From: Crocinitomicaceae bacterium
GTDB lineage: Bacteria > Bacteroidota > Bacteroidia > Flavobacteriales_D > Crocinitomicaceae
DNA: 64,000 nt
Direction of reading: 5' to 3'
Assembly (NCBI GenBank): GCA_020635955.1
Contig: JACJYW010000003.1
Location: 434,001 to 498,000, forward strand
In this document: positions 52,974 to 61,931 of the stretch, piece by piece
Numbering within the stretch: position 1 is the stretch's first letter
Layout: each line of letters begins with the position of its first letter
Notes under the pieces: generated by a model
What the model was told of the DNA's origin: nothing
Databases searched by the model: none
The model's input: the letters and a program-made list of their open reading frames with translations, nothing else
Position numbers and translations under genes: made by a program

Positions 52974-54181
52974 TCCTTCGATTAGCAAGAAAAAATATTT
53001 GGCGCAACAGAAGGCGAACAACCATTACCATTATGGCTATTGGATTCGCAGTTATGTCTGCTGTAATGATGCGCTCTGTCAATGCAGGGATGGAAGAAAA
53101 AATGTTGGAATCCATTGTGAAGAATAATATGGGCTACATTCAAATTCATTTGAATGGCTTTTGGGATGAACAAACGCTGGACAATGGCTTTTACACTGAC
53201 AATGAGATGATCTCTGAAATTGAGGAAATCCCTAACATACTTTCAATAGATAAAAAACTGGAAGCCGGAACCTTAAGTAGCTTTGGAAACTTCACCAGAG
53301 GCACTTTCATAATGAGTTATGACCAAACCAAAGAGATCCCCAAAAAGATCACAAATAACATTATTGAAGGATCCTTTCCAGAATCTGGTAATTCTGAAAT
53401 ACTAATGGGTAATGAATTGGCGGATTATCTAGGGGTAAATGTTGGAGATACATTAGTATTCTTTGGACAGGGATATCAGGGCGCTACGGCTGCAGGTCTT
53501 TACTCTGTTTCAGGACTAATTGACATGCACATGCCTGAATTGAACCGAGTTATTGCATATATGTGCATGGAGGATCTTCAATATTACCTCAGCGCACCAG
53601 ATCTGGTCACTGCTTTGGTAATAGATCTGAAAGATCCTGAAATACTGGAAGAAACGAAAAATGAAATTTCACAAATAGTAGGTGAAGAGTATGAAGTGAT
53701 GACCTGGAAACAAATGAGTCCGGAACTTGAGCAATTGATGCTTACTTCACAATCTAAAAACTGGATCATGCATTTCATTCTGTACATGGTGATCACATTT
53801 GTAATGTTTGGAACCATTCTTATGGCTACTCAGGAAAGAAGATATGAGCTGGGAGTTTTGTTGGCCATAGGGATGAAGAAATGGAAAACCATGTTAATGA
53901 TCGTTACAGAGACTATTATCATCAGTTTGATCGGAGTTTTAGTGGGTATAGGACTTGCCGCTCCTGTTGCTTATTATTTCCATTACAATCCTATCGTGCT
54001 CAAGGGTGAACAAGCCGATATGATGAGCGACATGGGATTTGAACCAGTTATTCCTTTTAGTATAGACCCGGGTATTGCTTTAGATCATGCAATGATCGTC
54101 TTAGTCATTTCACTGGTTCTTGTGATCTATCCTATTATGATTGTGAAAAAGCTAAAACCTGTTGAAGCAATGAAATTATAA
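52970..54181 (+). CDS. ABC transporter permease, FtsX/MacB/LolC-E type (first)
   Basis: 403 residues. One N-terminal helix (TITIMAIGFAVMSAVMM), a ~220-residue periplasmic domain, then three C-terminal helices with the FtsX coupling segment ERRYELGVLLAIGMKKWKTM. Start overlaps the LolA-like gene by 4 nt; the second permease begins 2 nt after its stop. The two permeases should form a heterodimer driven by the downstream ATPase. Such complexes extract or push cargo from the periplasmic side of the inner membrane. Confidence 0.92.
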   Translation: MILRLARKNIWRNRRRTTITIMAIGFAVMSAVMMRSVNAGMEEKMLESIVKNNMGYIQIHLNGFWDEQTLDNGFYTDNEMISEIEEIPNILSIDKKLEAGTLSSFGNFTRGTFIMSYDQTKEIPKKITNNIIEGSFPESGNSEILMGNELADYLGVNVGDTLVFFGQGYQGATAAGLYSVSGLIDMHMPELNRVIAYMCMEDLQYYLSAPDLVTALVIDLKDPEILEETKNEISQIVGEEYEVMTWKQMSPELEQLMLTSQSKNWIMHFILYMVITFVMFGTILMATQERRYELGVLLAIGMKKWKTMLMIVTETIIISLIGVLVGIGLAAPVAYYFHYNPIVLKGEQADMMSDMGFEPVIPFSIDPGIALDHAMIVLVISLVLVIYPIMIVKKLKPVEAMKL

Positions 54182-54182
54182 C

Positions 54183-55412
54183 ATGAAGACAATTATTAAA
54201 ATAGCATGGCGTAACGTATGGCGTAACAGGTTGAGAAGCTTTGTTGTTTTCGCCTCCGTGATGTTAGGTGTATGGGCTGGTTTATTCACTGTCTCCCTGA
54301 CTTTGGGAATGATGGATCAACAAAAAAGATCAATTGTTCAAACACAAACTTCGCATCTAAAGGTCCACAGTTCCAGATATATGAAAGATGAAAAACTGAT
54401 CAATCATATTCCTGATGACACGCTTGAACTCTTGGAAAATCAATTGAAAAATGATTCACGCGTTGTAGCTTATACTGAACGAACGATAATAGATGGAACC
54501 GTTAATAACGCACATGGTTTTGCTAACTTAAAGATTGTAGGTATTGATCCAGAAATGGAAAAAACGGTCACTACTATTTACGAAAGACTTGATTCTGGAA
54601 CCTATTTCAGTGAATTCAAAAACCGTCCTGTTTTGGTTGGTAAAAGCCTGGCTGATGATCTTAAACTAGATGTAGGAAAATCACTGAATTTGAATTTTAT
54701 GGACAAAGACACCAATGCGGTAGGTATAGGATTTAAAGTTGAAGGTGTTTTTAATTCAGGGAACGGAACTTTTGATAAACAGCAGGTTTTCGTGAGACAA
54801 AATGATCTGAATGAATTACTTCAAACTAACCATTTTATTCATGAAATAGCCATTATATGTACCGATATTAAAGAAGCAGAACCAGTTAGAGATGAGATCA
54901 ACAGCAAACTGGGAGGATCGGTTGAAGCAAGAACCTGGGCACAATTATCTCCTCAACTGGCTTACTCAGATGAAATGATGACAGTTGCCATCTTCATTAT
55001 TCTGGGCATTATCATATTCGCACTTGCATTTGGAATTCTCAATACAATGTTGATGGCTGTTTTAGAGCGTAAGAGAGAATTAGGGATGCTATTGTGTGTT
55101 GGCATGAACAAGAGGAAAGTATTTTTCATGATCATGATCGAAACAATATTTCTCTCATTTGTGGCTGCTCCTTTAGGACTTTTGCTATCCTGGATAACAG
55201 TTACCTATTTTGGAAGTGCAGGAATCAATTTGATGGATGTGGGAGATGCTATGTATCAATTTGGATATGATGCTTTGGTATATCCTAAGCTTTATCCTTA
55301 CGTTTATTTTATGGTCTCTACTATGATCATTGGCGCCGCAATTATTTCATCAATTATTCCAGCTCGAAGAGCTTTAAAGTATAATCCAGCAGAAGCCGTA
55401 AGGGCATTATAA
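54183..55412 (+). CDS. ABC transporter permease, FtsX/MacB/LolC-E type (second)
   Basis: 409 residues with the same plan as its neighbour: helix near residue 20-40, large periplasmic MacB-PCD-like domain, three C-terminal helices and the coupling segment ERKRELGMLLCVGMNKRKVFFM. Both copies open with the similar motif WRN.WRNR.R. They diverge elsewhere, as LolC and LolE do, which suggests distinct roles within a heterodimer. Confidence 0.92.
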   Translation: MKTIIKIAWRNVWRNRLRSFVVFASVMLGVWAGLFTVSLTLGMMDQQKRSIVQTQTSHLKVHSSRYMKDEKLINHIPDDTLELLENQLKNDSRVVAYTERTIIDGTVNNAHGFANLKIVGIDPEMEKTVTTIYERLDSGTYFSEFKNRPVLVGKSLADDLKLDVGKSLNLNFMDKDTNAVGIGFKVEGVFNSGNGTFDKQQVFVRQNDLNELLQTNHFIHEIAIICTDIKEAEPVRDEINSKLGGSVEARTWAQLSPQLAYSDEMMTVAIFIILGIIIFALAFGILNTMLMAVLERKRELGMLLCVGMNKRKVFFMIMIETIFLSFVAAPLGLLLSWITVTYFGSAGINLMDVGDAMYQFGYDALVYPKLYPYVYFMVSTMIIGAAIISSIIPARRALKYNPAEAVRAL

Positions 55413-55420
55413 CTGAATTT

Positions 55421-56110
55421 ATGAGTGTAATAAAAACAGAAAACTTAAGAAAGACATATCATCAGGGTGATTATGAGATCCATGCTGTTGATGACGTTTC
55501 CGTTGAATTTGAACAAGGTGAATTTACGGCTGTTGTAGGTCCTTCAGGTTCTGGTAAAACAACTTTGTTGAATGCCATTGGCGGATTAGATGAACCAACC
55601 TCTGGTAAGGTGATCATTAACAATACAGATATTACGCAACTAAAAGGAAATCAATTGATCGATTTTAGAATGAATAATATTGGATTTGTTTTTCAAGCGT
55701 ACAACCTAATCCCTGTATTAACAGCTAAAGAAAACGTTGGATTCGTGATGTTACTTCAAGGGAGACCTGAAAGCGAACGCGAATCTCGTGTTGAAGAGCT
55801 TTTAGCTGCAGTAGGATTGGGTGAGATCATGAATAAACGACCGAATCAAATGTCAGGAGGACAGCAACAAAGAGTAGCCGTTGCGAGAGCCCTCGCACCT
55901 AAGCCACAGTTCATTTTAGCGGATGAACCAACCGCAAATTTAGATTCAGTTTCCACATCAAATCTTCTGGATATCATGGCAAGACTTAACAAAGAAGAAG
56001 GAATTACCTTCATCTTTTCAACACATGACCAAAGAGTGATCGACAGAGCAAGTAGAGTAATTACCATGGAAGACGGAAAGATCATATCAGACGAACGAAA
56101 AGTTCAATGA
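55421..56110 (+). CDS. ABC transporter ATP-binding protein, LolD/MacB type
   Basis: 229 residues. Walker A GPSGSGKTT at residues 40-48, signature MSGGQQQRVAVARAL, Walker B FILADEPTANLD and an H-loop in STHDQRV. The QAYNLIPVLTAKENV Q-loop region is typical of LolD/MacB-type ATPases that drive FtsX-like permeases. It overlaps the beta-barrel gene that follows by 4 nt. Confidence 0.95.
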   Translation: MSVIKTENLRKTYHQGDYEIHAVDDVSVEFEQGEFTAVVGPSGSGKTTLLNAIGGLDEPTSGKVIINNTDITQLKGNQLIDFRMNNIGFVFQAYNLIPVLTAKENVGFVMLLQGRPESERESRVEELLAAVGLGEIMNKRPNQMSGGQQQRVAVARALAPKPQFILADEPTANLDSVSTSNLLDIMARLNKEEGITFIFSTHDQRVIDRASRVITMEDGKIISDERKVQ

Positions 56111-57297
56111 AGCAAATTGGATCAACACTGATATTCGCCTTGTTTTGCCTGACGCATTTATTTGGACAGGAAAATGATTCATTGAACATGGATCAAAATG
56201 AGGATATCAAGGAGAAGTTTCAATTTGGTGGATATATCAAATACATGAACATCAATCAATTCGCTTCTATTGACTCTATCTACACTGACAATTTGATCCA
56301 CAACCGGCTCAATTTTAAATATTACGCAACTCCATCATGGACCCTTTCACTGGAACTTAGAAATCGGCTGTTTTGGGGAGAAACACAAAAACTTAACCCA
56401 TTTTTTGGCAGCCAAATAGGACATGATAATGGTGAAGTTGACCTATCCTGGAATCTAATTCAAAAACATTCTGTGTTGCTGAATACAACCATTGACAGAG
56501 CAAATATTGAATTCAATAAGGGTAAATGGAACGTTAGAGCAGGGCGTCAACGCATCAATTGGGGTATTAACATGGCATGGAATCCTAATGATCTCTTTAA
56601 TGCCTACAATTTCGTTGATTTCGATTATCAGGAAAGACCGGGTACAGATGCTTTAAGGATCCAATATTTTAACAAACCTATGTCACAGATCGAAGTGGCT
56701 ATAAAACCCGCAGGTCATATTGATCGATCGATCATGGCTGCCCGGTATTTGTTTAATAAAAAAGGATATGATTTTCAATTCATTGCAGGTCATTATTTGA
56801 ATGACATTGCAGCTGGATTCGGTTGGGCCGGAAACATCAAAAAAGTCGGTTTCAAAGGTGAAGCGAGTTATTTTCACCCCAAAGATAATTTTACAGATAC
56901 TTCGGGAGTGCTAGTTTCATCCATCTCTTTCGATTATACATTTGACAGAGGCATATATATCAATTTTTCAGGGTTTTACAATAGCAATGGTTCAAAATCG
57001 GGAAATTTCACACAGGCCCTGTCCTCCTACTCTACACTATCCGCCAAAAACCTGCTCCCTACTCAATTTGCCGCATTCGCAAATATTGGCGGTGCGTTTA
57101 CTCCCATTTTTTCTGGGGGTATGTCAGTAATGTACTTACCGGATATTCAAGGATTATTTCTCATCCCTACCTTAGCCTACTCCATCAAAGAAAACTGGGA
57201 TCTGGATCTGGTGAGTCAATTACTGTTTGCTGAGTATCCTACGACATTTACAAATGTCAGTAATGCCATATTTATTAGGTTGCGTTGGAGCTTTTAA
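56107..57297 (+). CDS. DUF1302-like outer-membrane beta-barrel protein
   Basis: 396 residues, signal peptide ending HLFGQ. Alternating amphipathic strands run throughout and the chain ends in RLRWSF, a classic C-terminal outer-membrane barrel signal (terminal Phe). The segment GRQRINWGINMAWNPNDLFNAYN resembles the DUF1302 hallmark. It is the last gene of the ABC operon, with 4-nt overlap, so it is probably the outer-membrane part or acceptor of that transport route. The DUF1302 link is by eye. Confidence 0.8.
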   Translation: MKQIGSTLIFALFCLTHLFGQENDSLNMDQNEDIKEKFQFGGYIKYMNINQFASIDSIYTDNLIHNRLNFKYYATPSWTLSLELRNRLFWGETQKLNPFFGSQIGHDNGEVDLSWNLIQKHSVLLNTTIDRANIEFNKGKWNVRAGRQRINWGINMAWNPNDLFNAYNFVDFDYQERPGTDALRIQYFNKPMSQIEVAIKPAGHIDRSIMAARYLFNKKGYDFQFIAGHYLNDIAAGFGWAGNIKKVGFKGEASYFHPKDNFTDTSGVLVSSISFDYTFDRGIYINFSGFYNSNGSKSGNFTQALSSYSTLSAKNLLPTQFAAFANIGGAFTPIFSGGMSVMYLPDIQGLFLIPTLAYSIKENWDLDLVSQLLFAEYPTTFTNVSNAIFIRLRWSF

Positions 57298-57317
57298 CTT
57301 ATTATTAATGTTCAAAC

Positions 57318-57350
57318 TTGCTTCAAGAAATCAACATCTTTGTATTTTTG
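57318..57350 (+). promoter_or_regulatory. promoter of the epimerase gene
   Basis: TTG (57318-57320), 22-nt spacer, TATTTTTG (57343-57350), 16 nt before ATG 57367. Confidence 0.55.
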
Positions 57351-57366
57351 GACTACTTAAAACACT

Positions 57367-58284
57367 ATGAGTAAAGTATTAATTACCGGAGGAGCCGGAT
57401 TTATTGGAAGCCATTTAGTTGAAAGAATGGTAAAAGAAGGGCATGAGGTTATAGTTGCAGACATCCTGCTTAGAGGCAATAAAATTCCGCGAGACATTTT
57501 CAAACAAGTGAATTTTCATAATGCTGACGTTCGCGATAGAGCTAAAATGATAGAACTTTCGAAAGGATGTAAATACGTTTTTCATTTTGCGGCAGTATTA
57601 GGCGTTGATGTAGTGGCAGATAATCCGGTAGAAACCATGGATACTGAAGCTATTGGAATGCGAAACATCACAGAAGCTGTACTTTTAAATGATGTAGAAA
57701 AACTTATCTATGCTTCAACAAGTGGTATTTATGGCCATTCAGCTATTTCGGATAGTTTGACGGAAGACATTATAGTTGACCCCAGAACAAGTTATGCCAT
57801 AGCCAAGAGATACAACGAGATCTATCTGGCAGCTATGTTCGAAGAAAAAGGTATGAAGTCAGTTTCATTACGTTTTTTTAATGTTTATGGAAAACGTCAG
57901 GATAACAGAATGGTAGTTCCACGATTTTTAGAGCAAGCATTAGCTGGTGAACCGATAACTGTTTTTGGAGATGGAAAACAAACTAGAGACTTCACTTATA
58001 TTGATGATACCATTGAAGCTACTTTGCAATTAACTGAAACAGCAAAAGGGTGCGATATTTACAATATTGCAAACGAAGAAGAAACCACGATCTTAGATCT
58101 GGCACATGCCATTAAGAAGGTTACGAAATCGACTTCTGAAATTAAATTTATTGATGCCCCTAAAAAACGCTATGACTATGAAGTTGAGAGGCGTTTTGGT
58201 AGTTCTGAAAAATTATTCAACAAGACTGGTTTTAAACCAAATACAGATCTAGAAGTAGGCCTGACCGCTATTTTGGAAGATTAA
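57367..58284 (+). CDS. NAD-dependent epimerase/dehydratase (extended SDR, sugar-nucleotide type)
   Basis: 305 residues. Rossmann motif GGAGFIGSH (residues 8-16), catalytic STS (117-119) and Y143-xxx-K147, and the PRTSYAIAKRYNE and RFFNVYGKRQ segments of UDP-glucose 4-epimerase-like extended SDRs. Likely alters a nucleotide sugar for surface glycans; exact reaction cannot be told. Its stop overlaps that of the convergent GT4 gene by 4 nt (TTAA). Confidence 0.9.
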   Translation: MSKVLITGGAGFIGSHLVERMVKEGHEVIVADILLRGNKIPRDIFKQVNFHNADVRDRAKMIELSKGCKYVFHFAAVLGVDVVADNPVETMDTEAIGMRNITEAVLLNDVEKLIYASTSGIYGHSAISDSLTEDIIVDPRTSYAIAKRYNEIYLAAMFEEKGMKSVSLRFFNVYGKRQDNRMVVPRFLEQALAGEPITVFGDGKQTRDFTYIDDTIEATLQLTETAKGCDIYNIANEEETTILDLAHAIKKVTKSTSEIKFIDAPKKRYDYEVERRFGSSEKLFNKTGFKPNTDLEVGLTAILED

Positions 58285-59420
58285 TCCTTCGATTCTAGAA
58301 TATCTTTGAATTGTTGGATCTTGTCTTCAACGATCTTTTCCCATAAGAATTGATTGCGCACCAGCTCTATAGATCTTAATTTCATTTCATTTAACTGATC
58401 GACTGGTAATTCCACAATTTCTTTAAGAGCAGAAGCAATTAATGTTGGATCAGCATTTTTAAGCAATATTCCATTACCATTGATCATTCTACTAACTGCT
58501 CCAACATCCGTAGCAATAATTGCCAAACCTCTGGCCATTGCTTCTAGAATGACAGTAGGCATACCTTCAGAATGAGAAGGACAAACCAAACAGTCGGATT
58601 CATCTATGACCTGTTTTATTTGCTCAACATCACGCAATTCTCCCAAATATTGAATTCGTTGATCTTTGAATATCTGTTCAATAGGACCAATAAAGCTGAA
58701 TTCTGCATTTATATCATTATTCAGAAACAACTTGATGGCTTCATTTAATTCTTCAATCCCCTTTCTTCTCTCATTTCTTCCGATAAAAACAAACTTCCTT
58801 ACCCCTCCTGATGTTTCAATATCCTTTCTGATCCAATCCTGATTAATCCCATTAGATTGATGTAAAATCTTCTTTTTATCTACTCCTAAAGATGAAATAA
58901 CGCTATCTATCTGACCCCCAAACGAATAAATACCATCTGCTTTCTTAATGATCGTTTTAACTGCTGGTCGAAGGATTTTATGAGCCATCTTAACTTTTAG
59001 ATCTGGAGCAAATTGAAACATTTCATATCCATGAAAATTGACTAGAACCGGCGCTTTGAAAGAATCCTTCTTTTTCAAAAAATACCAGGCTGTGTACCCT
59101 TGAGAATAAATGATATCAATATTCGCCAGTTCTGATCGAACCGCTTCATAAATAAGTTTTGAATACTTTTTATTCTCTCTTACATAATGTCCCGGAAAAG
59201 GATCTGTTTTAGGAAATTGGATTATTGTCTCTATTAGCTTTCCCTCAAATGCCGGAAACAATTCATTTAACTTTTCCCTTGAATATTCTGATCCACCACA
59301 ATGTATTAAATGAACGTCAACCCCCTTCTTCAATAATAGTTGACACAGAATTAACGAATGCTTTTGCATTCCACCTAATTGAAAAGGAAAAATCCCATCT
59401 GTCAAAAACAATACTTTCAT
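58281..59420 (-). CDS. glycosyltransferase family 4
   Basis: 379 residues, GT-B fold. N-terminal MKVLFLTDGIFPFQLGGMQKH contains the glycine-rich donor loop; the C-terminal half has FIGRNERRKGIEEL and the EGMPTVILEAMARG E-x7-E motif that binds the nucleotide sugar. Uses a retaining mechanism by family. It starts 4 nt inside the end of the upstream DUF2306 gene. With the adjacent epimerase it may serve surface polysaccharide or glycoprotein synthesis. Confidence 0.92.
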   Translation of the reverse strand: MKVLFLTDGIFPFQLGGMQKHSLILCQLLLKKGVDVHLIHCGGSEYSREKLNELFPAFEGKLIETIIQFPKTDPFPGHYVRENKKYSKLIYEAVRSELANIDIIYSQGYTAWYFLKKKDSFKAPVLVNFHGYEMFQFAPDLKVKMAHKILRPAVKTIIKKADGIYSFGGQIDSVISSLGVDKKKILHQSNGINQDWIRKDIETSGGVRKFVFIGRNERRKGIEELNEAIKLFLNNDINAEFSFIGPIEQIFKDQRIQYLGELRDVEQIKQVIDESDCLVCPSHSEGMPTVILEAMARGLAIIATDVGAVSRMINGNGILLKNADPTLIASALKEIVELPVDQLNEMKLRSIELVRNQFLWEKIVEDKIQQFKDILESKD

Positions 59421-60109
59421 TCTTTCCTTTTTAACATCTTAAGATGCCTTCCCTTTTGTATCAATATCTCCGCTACTAATAGATTAGGAATCCACCCTAA
59501 CCAGGCTACAACTCTATACAAATCCATTGGCGGCACTTCATATACAAAGTTAACAATGGAATACTTCCATAACCTAAGCGTCAGTGCAGATAATGTTAAT
59601 GCATAGCTTCGATACATAAATTTAGCATGTTTTTCGTAGTCCCTTTTTCTGATGGCTACATATGCTGAAAAGGTAAAAAACCACCATAAAATTGCCAGAA
59701 GTGTAAAAGCAACGATTGAAGTAATTCCTCCATTAGCTAATATCCCCATTATAAAACCTGAAGGTCCCGACAACGCCAGTATAACAATGATATATAACAA
59801 ACCCATATATCGGTGAACCTTACCATGTAGGAAAGTCTTAAAGAATTGGGTAAACCCTGCCAACAATGCCAATACACTGGTTAATGCATGAATGAAAAAA
59901 GCAGTGATCCAAATGTTAGAAATTGGCCCTTCATGATCCCTAAAAACCCAATGTTTGATCCTGAGAAAGCCAACGTTTGTATCAAGTTTAAAGTATGGAG
60001 CTGAAATAATTATCATCAAAACTGTGAAAAACAGTAAGATTAAAATAACAGTGATATTGATTGACCTTTTCAGATTTATAGTAATTTCAATTCCATCAAA
60101 TTTAAACAA
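59417..60109 (-). CDS. DUF2306-like integral membrane protein
   Basis: 230 residues with about seven helices. Fits DUF2306: FFIHALTSVLALLAGFTQFF, GKVHRYMGLLYIIV, GPSGFIMGILANGG and YEKHAKFMYRSYALTLSALTLRLW, with conserved histidines that might bind haem. Start is uncertain: TTG 60109 is used here, but the -7 box TAAATTTG (60104-60097) lies downstream of it, so translation may begin further in, perhaps at ATT 60091. Divergent from the YARHG gene with 0 bp between the listed starts. Confidence 0.78.
   Translation of the reverse strand: MFKFDGIEITINLKRSINITVILILLFFTVLMIIISAPYFKLDTNVGFLRIKHWVFRDHEGPISNIWITAFFIHALTSVLALLAGFTQFFKTFLHGKVHRYMGLLYIIVILALSGPSGFIMGILANGGITSIVAFTLLAILWWFFTFSAYVAIRKRDYEKHAKFMYRSYALTLSALTLRLWKYSIVNFVYEVPPMDLYRVVAWLGWIPNLLVAEILIQKGRHLKMLKRKE
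60097..60104 (-). promoter_or_regulatory. -7 element TAAATTTG near the DUF2306 gene start
   Basis: TAnnTTTG on the minus strand, located between the TTG 60109 start and the first membrane helix. If used, the mRNA would start near 60091, an ATT codon in frame. Confidence 0.35.
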
Positions 60110-60940
60110 ATGAAAAAGTTAATCTATTTAATTGGGATCTCAACCCTGATCCTTTCGTGTGGGGGAAGCGAAAATCATGACGAATCTGGCGAAAATTCTT
60201 CTGCAGACACTATTAATGCAGAAGGAGATTTGTTAGCTTCCACTACCATGGATCCAAGAACCTTTGGTGGAGAAAAACATACAGATCAATCTTTTATTGA
60301 TGAGAATATTCCAATGGCTGATAATCATCCAGATGGTATTCATGGCTCATATGTAGGTCCATTTGGAAAGAATATGATCAATATTACGATCTATAAAACG
60401 GAAGATGGCAAAGCTGAAGGATACTCAGTTTGTGCTGGAAACTTTAGAAAAATTAGCGGTACGTTTGACCTAATGCAAGGGGATGAATACACTTTTAACC
60501 TGAGCGAACCAGGTGATGACCAATATGACGGTCAATTCGAATTTACATTGGATGCTTCTGAAGAAACTGTAAAAGGAAAATGGACACCATTCAAAAAAGA
60601 AGGTAATTCACCAAAAGAATACACATTGACAAAACGTGCATTTAAGTATGATCCAACAATAGGTAAATATCCACAGGCATCACAACGTGAATTAACTGAT
60701 GAAGATTTGAATAATCTTCTTGAAGATGAATTAGCTGAAATGAGAAATGAGATCTATGCAAGACATGGATATAGTTTTAAAAACAAAGATTGGAGATATC
60801 ATTTTGAAGAAATGGATTGGTACATGCCAATGGGCATTGACATCAGGGATAAGCTAACAGAAATTGAAGTGATCAACATTGAATTGATCTATCAATATGA
60901 AAGCTATTTTGAAGATTATTATGATGATTACGGAAGATAA
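60110..60940 (+). CDS. YARHG-domain lipoprotein
   Basis: 276 residues. Lipoprotein signal ends at ILSC (Cys17). A low-complexity acidic linker follows, then a beta domain (~70-185, GSYVGPFGKNMINITIYKTEDGKAEGY) and a C-terminal YARHG domain (LTDEDLNNLLEDELAEMRNE, then IYARHGYSFKNKDWRYHFEE). YARHG domains are extracellular, of unknown role, thought to bind the cell surface. Ends opposite the convergent DUF4197 gene. Confidence 0.88.
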   Translation: MKKLIYLIGISTLILSCGGSENHDESGENSSADTINAEGDLLASTTMDPRTFGGEKHTDQSFIDENIPMADNHPDGIHGSYVGPFGKNMINITIYKTEDGKAEGYSVCAGNFRKISGTFDLMQGDEYTFNLSEPGDDQYDGQFEFTLDASEETVKGKWTPFKKEGNSPKEYTLTKRAFKYDPTIGKYPQASQRELTDEDLNNLLEDELAEMRNEIYARHGYSFKNKDWRYHFEEMDWYMPMGIDIRDKLTEIEVINIELIYQYESYFEDYYDDYGR

Positions 60941-60957
60941 TTCAGAGATAAGTGTAG

Positions 60958-60978
60958 AGATTTTAGATACTAAAATCT
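60958..60978. terminator. inverted repeat between convergent genes, possible bidirectional terminator
   Basis: Perfect 9-bp arms AGATTTTAG / CTAAAATCT with a 3-nt loop in the 45-bp gap. AT-rich arms and no real T-tract make termination uncertain. Confidence 0.4.
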
Positions 60979-60985
60979 ATTCTCT

Positions 60986-61735
60986 CTAATTCTTCATCAC
61001 AGATCCAAAGACTTTCTTCAATAGATCTGTCACCTGAGCAACAGGATCTTTTCTGATTTTTCTTTCTTGTTCACTTACAAGGAAGAATAATCCATTCATC
61101 CCTTTATTAGTAACATATTCATCAAGATCAGTATTTACCTCAGGCTTACCAGTGAATTTTGCCACCTTGTTATATCCTGTTGCCACTGGCTCCCAATATT
61201 GAGTCAATTTCACAGTTTCTACAGCATCATGAACCACAGGTTTGAATTCAGTTTTCAATGGGTTCCATGTTGTTTTACGCAAATAATGAGTAGCTGCAGT
61301 ATCATCACCGTTTAATATGGCAAATCCATCCCCTATTGACATATTTGTAATGGCACTTTTGAAAATTGGTGCAGCCTTTTTAGATGCTTCTTCAGCAGCC
61401 CTATTAAAATTCAATTCTATTTCATCTACTTTTCCTTGCATCCCTTTATCAATTGCCCACTCCTTCACTTTAACTGCCTCTTCTGGCCAGGGAATAAAAA
61501 TCGCAGGATTTTTAAAGAATCCATCTTGTGCAGAAGCTAAATTCGCTCCCTTCTCAATTCCGATTTGCAAAGCTTCTTTCAAACCAGCAATAACTTCATC
61601 ATTGGTTAGCTTTGGTGTATTATCTCCACCTCCAGAAGAACCACCTACTGTTCCGGCAACATCCTCCAGGACATCACATTGAGTAAACATTAAACCTGCG
61701 CCAATGATCGCAGCAAATATTCCTAGTCTTTTCAT
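60986..61735 (-). CDS. DUF4197 lipoprotein
   Basis: 249 residues; lipoprotein signal ending GLMFTQC. The DUF4197 pattern is clear: NDEVIAGLKEALQIGIEKGAN at the start, FKSAITNMSIGDGFAIL and the C-terminal TNKGMNGLFFLVSEQERKIRKDP. Helical periplasmic or envelope protein of unknown function. Served by a near-consensus promoter. Confidence 0.9.
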   Translation of the reverse strand: MKRLGIFAAIIGAGLMFTQCDVLEDVAGTVGGSSGGGDNTPKLTNDEVIAGLKEALQIGIEKGANLASAQDGFFKNPAIFIPWPEEAVKVKEWAIDKGMQGKVDEIELNFNRAAEEASKKAAPIFKSAITNMSIGDGFAILNGDDTAATHYLRKTTWNPLKTEFKPVVHDAVETVKLTQYWEPVATGYNKVAKFTGKPEVNTDLDEYVTNKGMNGLFFLVSEQERKIRKDPVAQVTDLLKKVFGSVMKN

Positions 61736-61759
61736 TATATCTTCAATTAGTTATTGTTC

Positions 61760-61790
61760 AAACTTAATCATTTCTTATCTGTTATCAAAT
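61760..61790 (-). promoter_or_regulatory. near-consensus promoter of the DUF4197 gene
   Basis: On the minus strand TTTG (61790-61787), 19-nt spacer, TAAGTTTG (61767-61760): a full match to the Bacteroidota TTTG-N19-TAnnTTTG form. ATG at 61735 lies 24 nt on. Confidence 0.7.
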
Positions 61791-61881
61791 AGAATACCAA
61801 GTCAAAAAAAGAGCAAAAAATAAAGAGCAAAGAATCACAAACATCAATAAGAAATAAGACATTTTGTTAGGTCATTGTTCC

Positions 61882-61911
61882 TTGTTCTTTGATCATTGAA
61901 AACTATATTTA
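61882..61911 (+). promoter_or_regulatory. probable promoter of cinA
   Basis: TTG (61882-61884), 19-nt spacer, TATATTTA (61904-61911; last base differs from TAnnTTTG), 20 nt before ATG 61932. Confidence 0.4.
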
Positions 61912-61931
61912 CAGAAAATTGATACTATCAA

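Noticed and set aside
61795..61895. AT-rich stretch with repeated AGAGCAAA and imperfectly mirrored TTGTTCTTTG before cinA
   Set aside because: The repeats are short and imperfect; they can arise from base composition, and part of the stretch is better read as the cinA promoter.
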